NCBI GenBank assembly: GCA_015178975.1 | Contig: WHVD01000211.1 | Coordinates: 59,081 to 123,080, forward strand | Direction: 5' to 3' | From: Hysterangium stoloniferum | Taxonomy: Eukaryota; Basidiomycota; Agaricomycetes; Hysterangiales; Hysterangiaceae | DNA length: 64,000 nucleotides | Position numbers and translations under genes: made by a program | In this document: positions 1 through 10,396 of the stretch, piece by piece | Numbering within the stretch: the first letter of the stretch is position 1 | Layout: each line of letters starts with the position of its first letter | The notes under the pieces: model-generated | Seen by the model: only the letters and a program-made list of their open reading frames with translations | The model's database searches: none | Told to the model about the DNA's origin: nothing

Positions 1-1000
1 GATATAAAGAGTCGGGTGCAGATAAGGTGGAGTCCAGAGGCTGGCAGGTTTTCCAGTTGTAACTGCACCTTGGGTACAATGTAGAGAGTTGGGTGCATAT
101 AAGGTGCAGTCAAAGATTAAAGAAGCATGTTCACATTCTGCAGAGGGGTACTGTCAAGACCATTTCCCAGGAACTCCAGGGAGTATCCTTCAGATATTAT
201 ATTAGGTTCTGAACCATCTTCCAGACCAGTATCAAGATCTGGAATCCACCAGAACCTGACCCTCATCCCTCAAGTACCCTTCAACTCACATCCCATTCTG
301 TCAGTCTGCCCCTCGACTTTTTGTTATGACCCAGAACCCCTCAGACTCCACCCTTTCACAGTTGACATCTTGATGGGTGTTCAGTGGAGCTCTAAAGGTA
401 GTTCACATACACAGGGCACTGAACTGAGGGTGTGTCCGGAAAGAACCTAAAGATGGATGACCAGTGGAGCCTCCATACCCTGGCCAAGCTAAAGAGAAGG
501 AAATTGACCATTTGGGAGGCTGGACTAAATGATAACCCAATACCCAACAATCAACAGATCATAAGGAGGTGAGTTAGTCACATCCAAGGATGACCAAAAA
601 TCAAAAACCAACTTATGTCAAAAATGACCTAAAGATGTTTCCTTGTGGACCAGGTGACTGGAAAGGCCTTTTGGGGTTGACAATATTGTTGACAATGTTG
701 TTCAAGTGTTTTAAAGGAAAAATGGGTCAACTGGTAGTGTTGGAGCTGAAAGAGAAAGAAAAGGCCAAAGAAATGCTAGAACACGAGTAGCTTGAAGACC
801 TACATAAAAGAGTGGATGGATTGCAGAAGGGGTTGGCTGCTATTGCATGGGGGAATCCAATGCAGTCCTCACCAGTGTGGGGGCTCAAGGGTTAGCATAT
901 GCTGTTTTTGACTCAGTCACCAATGTCAGCATGTCTGAGGGCTTTTCAGCCTTAGCAGCATGAGCTTTTGTGGTGTTGTTTAAGGGACATTTGTTTGCCA
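1..1000. other. Unresolved degenerate repeat DNA, LTR-like at its left edge
   Basis: No convincing gene. The first 60 bases resemble, with many changes, the end of the Gypsy LTR found at 3269-3861 (shared spacing of a GGTGC..ATAAG block, a CTGG block and a CCAGT.ATAAC block). A block at about 8-33 recurs at about 87-112. The plus strand has short open frames at 127-450 and 590-790; the second is lysine/glutamate-rich. They could be remains of an antisense accessory gene like the one at 4074-5038, but I cannot align them. The left edge is cut by the window. Confidence 0.25.
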
Positions 1001-1002
1001 TA

Positions 1003-2598
1003 CAGTGACTCACAAAACCTTTTCAAATATTGGCAGGCTGCTACCAGGAGAGAGAAAATAGCGACAAATCTCAAAAAAAAATACAGTATATAGCTAAACA
1101 TGTGTAGAAACATGACCTAGAATACTATTACATAATATCCATTTTTAGGCATGTTACAAATAGTTTAGTCAGGCCTGCTCATTGAAAAGGTTTTGTTGCT
1201 GATGATTATGATGCAATATATGCTACATTTTAATACTTGGTATACCCTCCTTTGGCCTTTATTACTGCTTCAATCCTTCTTGGCATGCTTTCAATTAACT
1301 TCTGACACTCAGAAGCTGGTATATCTTCCCACTTCTTCTCTATCCTCTCCCACAACTCTAGAATCCCACTTGGTGCAGTGGCATACTGTCCCAGCTTTCT
1401 CTTCAAGTAATCCCATAGATGCTCAATTGGATTGAGGTCTGGGGACTGGGCAGGCCATGGTAGGACAGTCATTACATGCTTTTCAAACCATTCCTTTGCC
1501 TTTTTGCAGGTGTACTTTGGATCATTGTCCTGCTGAAAGATAATTTTAGCAGGGTCCAACTGGTAATACCTGATGCTGTTTTGGAGGTCTTCATCCAAGA
1601 TGCTCCTGTAAAGCTCCCCATCCATTCTACCCTCAATCCTAGTGGCATATCCCACACCCTCCCACATGAAGCACCCCCAAACCATGACAGACCCTCCACC
1701 AAACTTCACTGTTCCTTGAACAAGCCTCTCATTCAGGCCTTCCCCAGTCTTTTTCCATGCCCACTTCCTCCCATCTGAACCAAGGTGATTTATTTTAGTC
1801 TCATCAGACCATATAATCCTCCTCCAGTCATCTAAAGTCCAGTACTAGTGGGCCAAAGCTAAGTGAAGCCTCTCCTTCATGTGTCTCTTGGACAAAAGTG
1901 GCTCCTTCTTCACAACTACTCTCATCCCTGCCTTCTTCAAGCTCCTCTGAACTGTCTGAGCTGATATAGGGTTGTTGGTGATGGTCTGAAGTGTTTGGGC
2001 TATGTCAACTGCAGTTTCAGCCTTTCCAGAGCTGATCAGGTGGACTGCAAAATGGATGTTGGTAGCAGAAAGCTTTTTGGGATGACCTCCAGTTGATTTT
2101 GGGAGGGTAGGAAGGTATTTAGAGTGAAGTCTGGAGATAGTACTAATGCTAATACCAGTGATTGAGGCAATGTATGAGTGGAATGGCCAGCTTCAAGCTG
2201 GGAGATAATATATTGTTGCTGATCAGGAGTGATGGAGTGCATGATGGATTGCTGGTAATGCAGAGAGGTATAAATATCAAAATCAACTATAAATCAACAA
2301 GTCACATGACCATGTTGAATACAATCCAGAAAGTCATGTGATTTGGCAAGTTAATATAGCATATATGTATCACATTATAATCATCAGCAACAAAACCTTT
2401 TCAATGAGCAGGCCTGACTAAACTACATATTTGTAACATGCCTAAAAATGGATATTATGTAATAATATTCTAGGCCATCTTTCTACACATGTTTAGCTAT
2501 ATACTGTGTTTTATTGAGATTTTTGCTATTTTCTCTCCTTTGGTAGCAGCCTGCCAATATGCAAATGCCAAACATTGAAAAGGTTTTGTGAGTCACTG
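1003..2598 (-). mobile_element. Tc1-like DNA transposon, complete but inactive (Tc1-a)
   Basis: The element is 1596 bp, bounded by TA at 1001-1002 and TA at 2599-2600, the duplication expected for Tc1/mariner. Termini start CAGTGACTCACAAAACCTTT and are the first bases of long inverted repeats of about 210 bp (1003-1222 and about 2350-2598). Each repeat also carries, near its inner end, an inverted copy of its own terminal motif (AAAACCTTTTCA at the tip, TGAAAAGGTTTT about 185 bp in), so each arm is itself palindromic. The single gene runs on the minus strand. The element sits next to a Gypsy gag remnant (2601-3268). Confidence 0.93.
1230..2242 (-). pseudogene. Tc1-like DD34E transposase, broken
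   Basis: Cut-and-paste transposase that would bind the inverted repeats and integrate at TA. From the ATG at 2242 the N-terminal helix-turn-helix begins with MHSITPDQQQYI. The catalytic core shows WSDETK (first Asp), QQDNDPK (second Asp) and NPIEHLW (Glu), with exactly 34 residues between the second Asp and the Glu. Two lesions are visible: a one-base deletion near 2172 that shifts the HTH frame, and a TAG at about 1844-1846 just upstream of the first catalytic Asp. The length of 1013 nt against 1017 nt for the second Tc1 copy agrees with a single lost base. The 159 C-terminal codons are open. Confidence 0.9.
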
Positions 2599-2600
2599 TA

Positions 2601-3268
2601 TTTTCTTTTTGGACTTCTTCAAGGAGTGCTCACCATTGCCATTTTTCCTGTTTGAAAAGGGTGCCTGTTCATTGTCTTCATTGTTCTTTGCTGAGTGGTC
2701 CAAAAGTGTTTCATGACTGATCTCGGCACACCACTCCCAATAGTGGGAATTACATTGCTGAGCTTTCATGTGCATATTTGATGAGCATAGTTGGCTTGCC
2801 ATTGCTATGACAAATATCATCATTAAGGCAAGATGGGAGACCAGAATAAAACTTGTGGCATAGGGCAGAGTTGCCCCAATTAATGAGTGTGGTGAGGGAG
2901 TTAAACTGGACAATATACTCAGTGATCCATTGACTGTCCTTCATCTTAATGTTGGCCAAGGTGGTTTTGGTGTCACCAACAGCATCATGGGAATCAAAAT
3001 TAAGTTTGAGCTCTGTAACAAAAAATGCATAGTTGTTGAGCCAGCTGGATTGGTATGCATCAATATTATTGAGTGCCAGTTCAAACCAGTTCATGGTGGT
3101 ACCCCAAAGAAATGATAGGGTAATATTACCTTGCTTCTGTTGGTGGTGAATTCATCAAGGTGGTCATTTAAGTTCAGATTGCATTGCATAAGGAATGGCT
3201 GCAACTTTGAAGTGTCAGTTCCATGAAAGACATCAGGTTCCTTAACCTTGGCATGCCAGGTGGTCCTC
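2601..3268 (-). pseudogene. Ty3/Gypsy gag fragment
   Basis: Minus-strand reading gives a retrotransposon gag (capsid) core. A frame-shifted KVKEPDVFHG-like start lies near 3230, then FLWGTTMNWFELAL, the NNYAFFVTELKLNF segment and the KMKDSQWITEYIVQFNSL segment at about 2900-3090, then the CHKFYSGLP motif. This order is typical of basidiomycete Gypsy gag. The fragment starts directly at the LTR end (3268/3269), without leader or primer-binding site, and is cut at its other side by the Tc1-like element. It is therefore either the target into which element D inserted or a deleted 5' part of a neighbouring copy. Confidence 0.75.
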
Positions 3269-3861
3269 TGTTAGGGTACATACACGGTGGGGAGATAGAT
3301 AAGAGAGATAGATGTGCTGGAGCCTGTGGGCTCCAACTAGCGTGAGCGGTGTAATTCAAGTAGGAGTTTAGAGTGGAAAATGTATTAGATTACTGGGGGG
3401 AATCTAAGCCGATTTTCTGACTGGATTGTATGTATGTACAACATCTGCCAGACTATATAGACTGTGGAATGAATGACATACCAAATCCAGTAATGATGAA
3501 ATGAAACTAGCAAAACATGAAACAAGAATAGTAAACACCAAATTTGGTGTTAGGAATGGGACAGAATGGAGCGAAGTCCAAATCGGTCATTTGACTAAAA
3601 TGGGAATGGGGTTCTGTTAGAGGGATGATGGGTTTTCTGAGTGGGGTCTGGTGACTGATGCGTGGGATGAGGTCGGACATAGACAGGGACAGAGTCTGGT
3701 GGGTATTCCAGTGACTGATACACAATGTAACGAAGTCGAATGTAGACAAGTCTGATGTACGGAGTCCAGCGGGAATTCCGGTAAACTGACAATTGGTGCA
3801 TATAGGGTGCAGGTGCGTATAAGTTAGTGCCTGGAGTCTGGTGGGAATTCCAGTCATAACA
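3269..3861 (-). repeat. 3' LTR of Gypsy element D
   Basis: On the minus strand it starts TGTTATGACTGG, right after a purine tract (AAAGGGAGGGTAC), and ends ACCCTAACA, i.e. TG...CA, 593 bp. The polypurine tract marks this as a 3' LTR of the minus-strand element. The far side abuts gag sequence rather than unique DNA. No matching 5' LTR remains because D is truncated near 42097. Confidence 0.75.
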
Positions 3862-4073
3862 GTACCCTCCCTTTATGCTGAAGTCCCAAAGAGGCTCCAG
3901 ACCTCGATAAGGTTCTTGTCAGCTACACACATGTCAAAAGTCATGTCAGTTACACATATGTGTCAAAGAGTCATGTGATCTGGAAGGTAAGGTTCAGATG
4001 CGACGAGCCTATATAAAAATTTGAAAAAATGAAATTGCTTCTTCTTTACTTCCCCCATCTTCGCCATTATGGG

Positions 4074-5038
4074 ACCAAAACCAACGCTGTGAAGGCCATT
4101 GCTGACTGCCAGGCCCTCCACAGGCAATCAATACTGGGGGCCTCTCACCACTGCCCAAATTTTGGTGCAGTGGGAGGAACAACACTGACAGTGAGAGGAG
4201 GCAGAAAAAGAAGCCAGGGAGGTCGAGGAGGCCCTGGATAGGAAATACCAGGTAGCTGTGGCTGTGGAGAAAGTGGTGAGAAAAGGAAAAGGGATGAGGA
4301 AGAGGCTGCACGGGTTGCCGTGGAGAAAGCCCGGGCAGCTGTGGAGAGGGCCACGGTTGTTGCAGGCAAAGTAAGTCCCAAAATTTTTAACTTGTCATTT
4401 TTCTTTTGACTGACTTGTCATGTTCAGTGCAAGGTGACAGAGGTGGAGTCAGAGTCCGAGGGGGAGCTGGAGAGCCCCCACAAGGTGAGTCTTGGTCTGT
4501 GGGATCTCCATGGTAACTAACCAAATCAACAGAAGGCAAGGAAGGTGGCACCAGTCTGCCTACCTACATGGAATGATCCGCGGTGTTCTGGTTGCAATGA
4601 CTGGAACACAGAGTGTAATCGGAAGTCTGGGTGGGGACCAGGGTGCTACCAGTGTGTGCACCTCAAGGCGAGGTGCTTGCTCGTCCACGAGCAACCCACA
4701 GGGTCCGGGACATTAGCAGGACAGATGGGTATTCCAGTTTGGAAGAGGTCTTGGGATGGATCGCTGAGGGCATTGAGGCCCAGAACGAGTTGCTCTGGAA
4801 GAGCAACAAGGTGCATGTAGTAATGGCGAACGATCTCCATACACTCTGCTCAGAACATTTCAAGTTCTTAGTGGAGTATGCTGGCTTTGTTTATGAGGAG
4901 CCGGAGGCCAGGAGTTCTGAGAATGCTGGGTCAGATGAGGATGGGGTGCCTGTGGAGATAGCGGAGCTACCCGAGGAAATGGCTGAGGTGGGAAAAAAGA
5001 AGGTGGGGAAAAAAGATAGCCCCATAAATGTAGACTGA
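4074..5038 (+). pseudogene. Antisense accessory gene of Gypsy D: coiled coil plus Zn2Cys6-like cluster
   Basis: It lies on the strand opposite to D's pol, between the chromodomain and the 3' LTR. Introns with canonical borders are visible at 4371-4427 (GTAAGT...CAG) and 4485-4532 (GTGAGT...CAG). Exon 1 (ATG near 4074) encodes a Glu/Ala/Arg-rich helical segment with two TGA codons where arginine fits. Exon 2 (4428-4484) is acidic. Exon 3 encodes CX2CX6CX9CX2CX6C (about 4578-4674), the spacing of fungal Zn(II)2Cys6 binuclear clusters, then a predicted helical and acidic tail ending at 5038. A frameshift near 4700 separates the cluster from the tail. The function is unknown; DNA or RNA binding is an inference from the cysteine pattern. 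Confidence 0.65.
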
Positions 5039-5234
5039 AAATAAAAAATAAAACTTGATAATAATTTTTTTTTGAACATAAAAGTAAAGTGTGAAAAGCA
5101 TAAGAATCAAAGTCTGCAGGAAATCCACTTAAGGACTTGAAAGACATGTCAGAACCTGTAAAAGCAAAGAGACATAGGGTGACAGGGAATAATGAAAATG
5201 AGTCCAAACGTAACACAGGGTCCATGGAGTGTGG

Positions 5235-5979
5235 TCAGAGAGACGATAGTGGTCCGGGTTTGAGTGGGTAAGCTGTATGAAAGTCAGTAATGAGATCCGT
5301 GGCATTACTGAGTTCCGTGGCCAAAATCCATGAAGTTTCTTCATTGGTGCCCTCGTAACCCACCCACTTGACCAAGTAAAGCAGTTTACAAGTGCGTCGA
5401 CACTTGTCAATTTTCAACTCTAAAATTTGCAAGATTTCAAACTTGGGTTCTCCATCAATAATGACCGGAGGGGGCGGAGATTGCATGTGATCTGGGATAG
5501 TGTTAGCAGCACAAGGTTCTAACATAGAAACATGAAATATCAGGTGTACCACACGTATGCTATCCGGAAGCTATAGGGTCCAAGAGACTGAACCTACTTG
5601 TGCTATAATTTCAAATGGACCTAAATATTTTTCAGCAAGCTTTTTTGATGGATGGGTAGTCCAGAAGAATTGAGCTTTGACAAAAACACAATTGCCAATT
5701 TTGAAGTTGGGTGGTGTCTGTCCACTGAAAGTTGGTATTGCTCTTGGGCGGACTTTATTGCAGTCCAGAGTTCCTTTTGGAGCTCGTGGAGGTCCATGGT
5801 GAACTCTTGAGTGTGAGCAGAGGCAAGATTTCATTCTGGATGTACTGTAATATTTGGATTATATCCTGTATTTGCAAAGAATGGGGAAACACCAGTAGTG
5901 GCCGAGGGTGCATTGTTGTAAGCAAATTCTGCAAGTGGTAACAAGGATTTCCAATTGTCCTGTTGATAATTGCAATATA
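5235..5979 (-). pseudogene. Gypsy D integrase C-terminus and chromodomain
   Basis: Minus-strand reading continues the integrase broken at 7587: [20 protein letters not shown]-type sequence near 5900, the VHLIFHVSMLEP motif, then a chromodomain (about 5250-5450) with YLVKWVGYEGTNEETSW. Chromodomains tether integration complexes to histone marks in chromoviruses. Frameshifts and stops occur near 5560-5600 and 5840. The right edge is the TA insertion site of the Tc1-like element at 5978-5979. Confidence 0.85.
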
Positions 5980-7584
5980 CAGTGGGTCAAAAAACTGCCC
6001 CAATGTTTGTGCATTTTAGAAAGATTGATACTGTGTGAAGGAATGACATCAGCGAAAATTCTGAAAAATTCACATGATATACTAGAACATGTTGGCTATC
6101 TACCAACTTAAGAAATCATGTGAATCCAATCAAAACTCATTGCTTAATAAATCAAACAAAATAATCACTCATTGGGGCAGTTTTTTGACCCTCTATTATT
6201 TTCTCTGATTTTCAATATTACACACCAGTATAAGGTAGGAGTGGATCATATGAATCATCAACATGTCATGTGACCTTATTTGTATCAATTTGGCATGCTG
6301 AACTTTGTTCATTCATCTCCTTGACTCCTTACCACCACTATGAAATCCATCTCTGCAGAAAAGCATTCTTCTGTTATTTTTCTCCTCAATGAGGGGTATT
6401 CCCAGTGTCAAATTCAAGCTAGGACTGGTCTGGGAAAGGGTACTATTGGCAGGATCAGTAGGGAGGTAGAGGGGGATAAGGAAAATCATCCTGGTGGCCA
6501 TTCTTCCAAGCTTTCCCCTTATGATAAACAGTCAATTATCCATTAAATCAGCTCTGGGAAGCTTGACAATGCTGTCCAAGCCACCCAATTTATAAATTCC
6601 ATCATATCTACCTCTGTCACTCCTCAGACTGTTAGGAATGTGTTGAAGGAAGCTGGCTTTAGGTCAGCAACAAAGAAGAAAGTCCCTATGTTCAAGGGGT
6701 CTCATCGTCAGCAACATCTAAAGTTTGCCCAATACCATGAAAATTGGACTATGGAGAACTGGAAGAGGGTGTTGTGGACTGATGAGACAAAAATCAATAG
6801 GATTGGGTCAGATGGGAAGGTATATGTTTGGAAGCAACAAGGGGAACCAGTATCAGACAGGACCACCACACCAACTATCAAACATGGAGGGGGGAATAAC
6901 TTGATGGTTTGGGGGTATATGGGCTGGAATGGGGTGGGGAAGCTGATAGAGGTGCAGAAGAACATGGATACAGTGCAGTATTATGAGATTTTGGAGGAGG
7001 GAGTGGAGGAGAGCATTGAAAGTTTGGAGATGGCTGAGGATAAGTGGTACTTCCAACAGGACAATGATCCAAAACATACCTCAAAAAAGGCAGACCAGTG
7101 GTTATCTGACAATAACATCATTCCCATGAATTGGCCTGCCCAATCCCCTGATCTAAATCCCATTGAACACCTCTGGCAACACCTCAAGGCCAAACTCCAA
7201 CAATATGACATATCACCCAAAGGAGTACATAAATTATGGGACAGGGTGGCAAAGGAGTGGACTGAAATACCACCAGAGACATGTCAGAAGCTAATAGAAA
7301 GCATGCCTAGGAGGATACAGGCAGTTTTAAAGGCAAAGGGGCATACAAAGTATTAGATTGTAAAATAATAGAGGGTCAAAAAACTGCCCCAATGAGTGAT
7401 TATTTTGTTTGATTTATTGAGCAATGAGTTTTGATTGGAATCACATGATTTCTTAAGTTGGTAGATAGCCAACATGTGCTAGTATATCATGTGAATTTTT
7501 CAGAATTTATGCTGATGTCATTCCTTCACACAATATCAATCTTTCTAAAATGCACAAACATTGGGGCAGTTTTTTGACCCACTG
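5980..7584 (+). mobile_element. Tc1-like DNA transposon, complete, one nonsense codon (Tc1-b)
   Basis: The element is 1605 bp with TA at 5978-5979 and 7585-7586. Termini start CAGTGGGTCAAAAAACTGCC. Inverted repeats are about 220 bp (5980-6200 and 7365-7584) and, as in Tc1-a, the terminal motif reappears inverted at the inner end (GGGGCAGTTTTTTGACCCTC near 6175-6194), so each arm can fold on itself. It interrupts D's integrase directly after the TLEQYL motif. It is a different family from Tc1-a in both termini and protein. Confidence 0.94.
6340..7356 (+). pseudogene. Tc1-like DD34E transposase with one in-frame TAA
   Basis: Starting at the ATG at 6340, the frame is open for 338 codons except for a TAA at 6544-6546, one C-to-T change from CAA. 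N-terminal helix-turn-helix residues are about 5-50 (QCQIQARTGLGKGTIGRI). The catalytic signature is WTDETKI, then QQDNDPKHT, then NPIEHLW, with 34 residues between the second Asp and the Glu. No frameshift is seen, so this is a recently silenced copy. It shares its fold and C-terminal SMPRRIQAVLKAKG motif with the Tc1-a protein, but the two differ clearly. Confidence 0.92.
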
Positions 7585-7586
7585 TA

Positions 7587-7816
7587 TGCAGAGATATTGT
7601 TCCAATGTCTGGTTGACGCGTTCGGTTTGTCTGTCGCCTTCCGGGTGATGTCCAGATGTGAAATGTAGTTTCATGTCCAAGGATTTCCTGAGGGATCTAA
7701 AGAAGTGAGACACGAACTCTGATCCTCAATCGGAAGTTACGTGGGATGGAACTCCGTGCTTGGAAAATACATGGATAATAAAAAGTTCCGCTAACTGCAT
7801 GGATGTAATTGTGTCA
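7587..7816 (-). pseudogene. Gypsy D integrase core segment
   Basis: Minus-strand reading gives LFIIHVFSKHGVPSHVTSD, a TGA where arginine is normal, then GSEFVSHFF, and [20 protein letters not shown]. These are the second Asp and third (Glu) regions of a retroviral-type integrase core. The segment ends left at the Tc1-b insertion and right at the Plavaka insertion. Its reading continues at 37924 after removal of the Plavaka element. Confidence 0.88.
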
Positions 7817-9190
7817 CACTGCTGCGGTGAACCCCTTTTGGAGCACTGCAAAATCCTTCCCAAGGAGATGAACTTTAATAAATGAATTTTATTGTGCACT
7901 AAATCTTACTTAAAATAGACATTTTGGGTCATGCAAGAGTGGAACTAAAGGTGACTATTAGTGTGAGGAGTATGCTTTTACCACAGTATCATTGTGGTAA
8001 AACACTTCTTTTATTTCATTTATATTTTACATATTCTATTCATATTTTTCTATCTTTCATATTCTCCGAATATTGCATATTTCATTAGTTCGAAGCATTG
8101 TGTATACTTGTGGGTGCACTCAGCACCAATTAGAACTCAGACACACTTTAACCCAAGAACCACCACTCGTAAGACACAAACTAGGTCTACTACAAGCGGT
8201 GATCAGGGTAACGTGTCAGCTACTACATAAGTAGCAATATCTGAACTACTAAACACTTCTGGCCTCGAACTGTAATAGTCGAGGCCTCCACTCGAACCAT
8301 CGCACTTGTTGACTCCTTCGTCATCTTGTGCTCTTTCTCTTACTTTCTCTTATATTGCACCGAATAGGTCAATATCCTTCCTTTCTACTCATTTCTTCGT
8401 ATATAGAACGGTCAGAACTTCCGCCACTCTTCACAATTAGGTTGAATTTAGCTTGTAAGTAAATATCACATCTAGTGTTAATATTGAGCATGTCAAAATA
8501 TACCCAAAAAATGATCTTTTATCAGCATTTTATGGCGGCATAAATGAGTCATTTTGAGACAATATTAAAGAGAAATAATAGTTGAAAATTAGATAGACTT
8601 TTGCAAGTTAATAAAGATAACATTTTATACTTGTTTTATAGAGTATTTAAATCCTATTCCTAAATGTGTCCTTTAGTGAAGTGTAAAAAATAAATTTAGT
8701 AATCAGATTTTAGAATACATCAAATTGAGCTATTTAGTACATGGATTTAAAATAGTACAAGATGTTTCCCAAATTTAGAATTCTGTGCAATCCAAAATTC
8801 ATTGCACTCTGTGTGTGTCGCTTTGGAGATGATCTTCGCACGAACTCACACAATAAAAGTTGCTTGTTACCAATTGGGCAGCAAGATGTGAGCGTGAATA
8901 TAACAAAAAAATTACTGGCAGGTACCAATTGTGACAAATTGTTATACCACGATATGCAATTAATATTTGTGTGTCACAGGGTGATGAATTGTGTGTCACA
9001 GGGTGATGAATTGCGTGTCACAGGGTGACGAATTGTGTGTCACAGGGTGATGAATTGCGTGTCACAGGGTGACGAATTGCGTGTCACAGGGTGATGAATT
9101 GCATGTCACAGGGTGACAAATTGCATGTCACAGGGTGACAAATTGCATGTCACAGGGTGATGAATTGCGTGTCACAGGGTGACAAATCGT
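7817..9190 (+). repeat. Left inverted arm of the Plavaka element
   Basis: Matches the reverse complement of about 36990-37923 almost throughout, apart from the 474-bp solo LTR insertion at 7962-8435 and a stretch of about 100 bp present only in the right arm near 37195-37295. The arm has no gene. Short open frames here (for example 8762-9028) have mirror images in the right arm only because the DNA is repeated. Confidence 0.9.
7962..8435 (+). repeat. Solo LTR in the left Plavaka arm
   Basis: Starts TGTGAGGAGTATGC and ends CCACTCTTCACA, with a 5-bp duplication ATTAG at 7957-7961 and 8436-8440. The right arm of the Plavaka element carries the uninterrupted target. The 3' end closely resembles the LTR of Gypsy A (57239-57865), so it comes from the same broad LTR family. 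No internal sequence remains. Confidence 0.93.
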
Positions 9191-9195
9191 GTGTC
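8971..9195 (+). repeat. Subterminal minisatellite, GTGTCACAGGGTGATGAATT units
   Basis: About ten head-to-tail copies of a 21-bp unit (GTGTCACAGGGTGAYRAATYG with variants). A mirror-image set with variable spacing lies at about 37015-37185 in the right arm. Such subterminal repeats are commonly transposase binding sites in CACTA-like elements; that role here is inferred. Confidence 0.85.
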
Positions 9196-9203
9196 ATGAG
9201 AGG

Positions 9204-9553
9204 GTGGAGTCAATTGGTACGACTTGGTAAGTTGGCTGTCAGATCTGAATGTTCACAGGCAACATGACAACTTCAGAAGACTTACACAACAAAAGTACCC
9301 AGACACTCTTGCAGGTGGGTCAGTCATAATGCATGCATGCTCTTAGGAGTGACTTTAAATCTCCCAATTTTGTTGTTGTGGGTCCTGGTCCACAGATCAA
9401 GATGTCGGTGTGTTGAACTGTTACTTCTCAGTACTCAATCCTTTGTAAGTGCAGTTCCATCCCTTCCACTTATCTGTCCATAGCATCTAACTTATAATGG
9501 TATCAGAGTTGAAGAGATATGAGAATGGCTGAATATTATGTGCAGCTGCGAAA
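9204..9553 (+). other. Noncoding stretch ending in a Copia-like primer-binding motif
   Basis: The only recognisable signal is TGGTATCAGAG at 9498-9508, the classic initiator-Met tRNA primer-binding core found just after the 5' LTR of Ty1/Copia elements. The preceding 300 bp may therefore be an LTR remnant, but no TG...CA pair or duplication can be fixed. No gene is seen. Confidence 0.35.
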
Positions 9554-9904
9554 ATGGCGGGTATTGGCTTGCGCACAGGAACACATCAACCAGAACTTGT
9601 GTGTGAATTGACCACACTATTTTCCTTCGACACGAATGAACTGGCCATCAAGATGGAAGTGCAATTGCTTGTGTCAGCGGCGATAGAGGGGTTATACCGA
9701 GCAGTAGGTGCAACCTTGAGGGAGTTTGTTGGTCAATGTGAAGCTGTTCTGGAGGTAGGAAATAGAGATGATGTCCCAGTATTAAAGCTTGGTACTTTAC
9801 GAGTGACATCTACAGACATGGATGAGGAATCAAATCCTGAGGCCACACCTCGTATCTTTTTTATTCCCCTGGATGTGGGACACCAAACCAAGTCGCTCCA
9901 ATAA
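9554..9904 (+). CDS. Hypothetical protein, 116 aa, unrecognised
   Basis: Open frame beginning MAGIGLRTGTHQPELVCELT shortly after the Copia-like primer site. Its last 20 codons (RIFFIPLDVGHQ and neighbours) fall in a 380-bp tandem repeat, and the same tail closes the open frames at 10059-10286 and 17416-17649. No known domain was recognised. It may be a spliced or truncated gag-like remnant, or a chance frame. Confidence 0.25.
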   Translation: MAGIGLRTGTHQPELVCELTTLFSFDTNELAIKMEVQLLVSAAIEGLYRAVGATLREFVGQCEAVLEVGNRDDVPVLKLGTLRVTSTDMDEESNPEATPRIFFIPLDVGHQTKSLQ

Positions 9905-10396
9905 CATTTGTCTCTTACCATGAAGCCCATTTTGGAACGTGGAACGTGAGTCCCATTTTGTCCATTTTGCCTACAAATTCCTATGCTAACGATGACTTTA
10001 ATTCTTTCTGTAGTTACTCCCCACCTCAACACTAGTTGGCCTTTCTTCCCGTTCATGCATGACTCCATCCATCTCATTTTCACCCCTGGTGCACAATCAC
10101 AGTAAGCTCGCATTTGTTTTATTCATTTGTTTTATTAATCTCTATCACAGCTGTTCACTGACGTCATATGGGCCCGGCACTCCCCCGCTTAGCTTACAGG
10201 GACCATATGACATCATGTTGAGTGGTACACTTCGTATCTTTTTTATTTCCCTGGATGTGGGACACCAAACCAAGTCACTCCAATAACATTCGTCTCTTAC
10301 TGTGAAGGTCAGTTTGGAGCGTGAGTCCCATTTTGTCCATTTTGCCTACGAATTCCTATGCTAACTATGACTTTAATTCTTTCTGTAGTTACTCCC
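9851..10396 (+). repeat. About 380-bp tandem repeat with a conserved hairpin, left part
   Basis: One full unit begins at 9851 and a second at 10233. The second is interrupted at 10396 by Gypsy G1 and resumes at 17383. Each unit holds a near-palindrome (10161-10221 here) with arms TGACRTCATATGG and CCATATGAYRTCA around about 25 bp. The repeats read through as short open frames but show no recognisable protein. Confidence 0.75.

Noticed and set aside
8971-9195. CRISPR-like array.
   Set aside because: Units are contiguous with no unique spacers, and the organism is eukaryotic. It is a transposon subterminal minisatellite.
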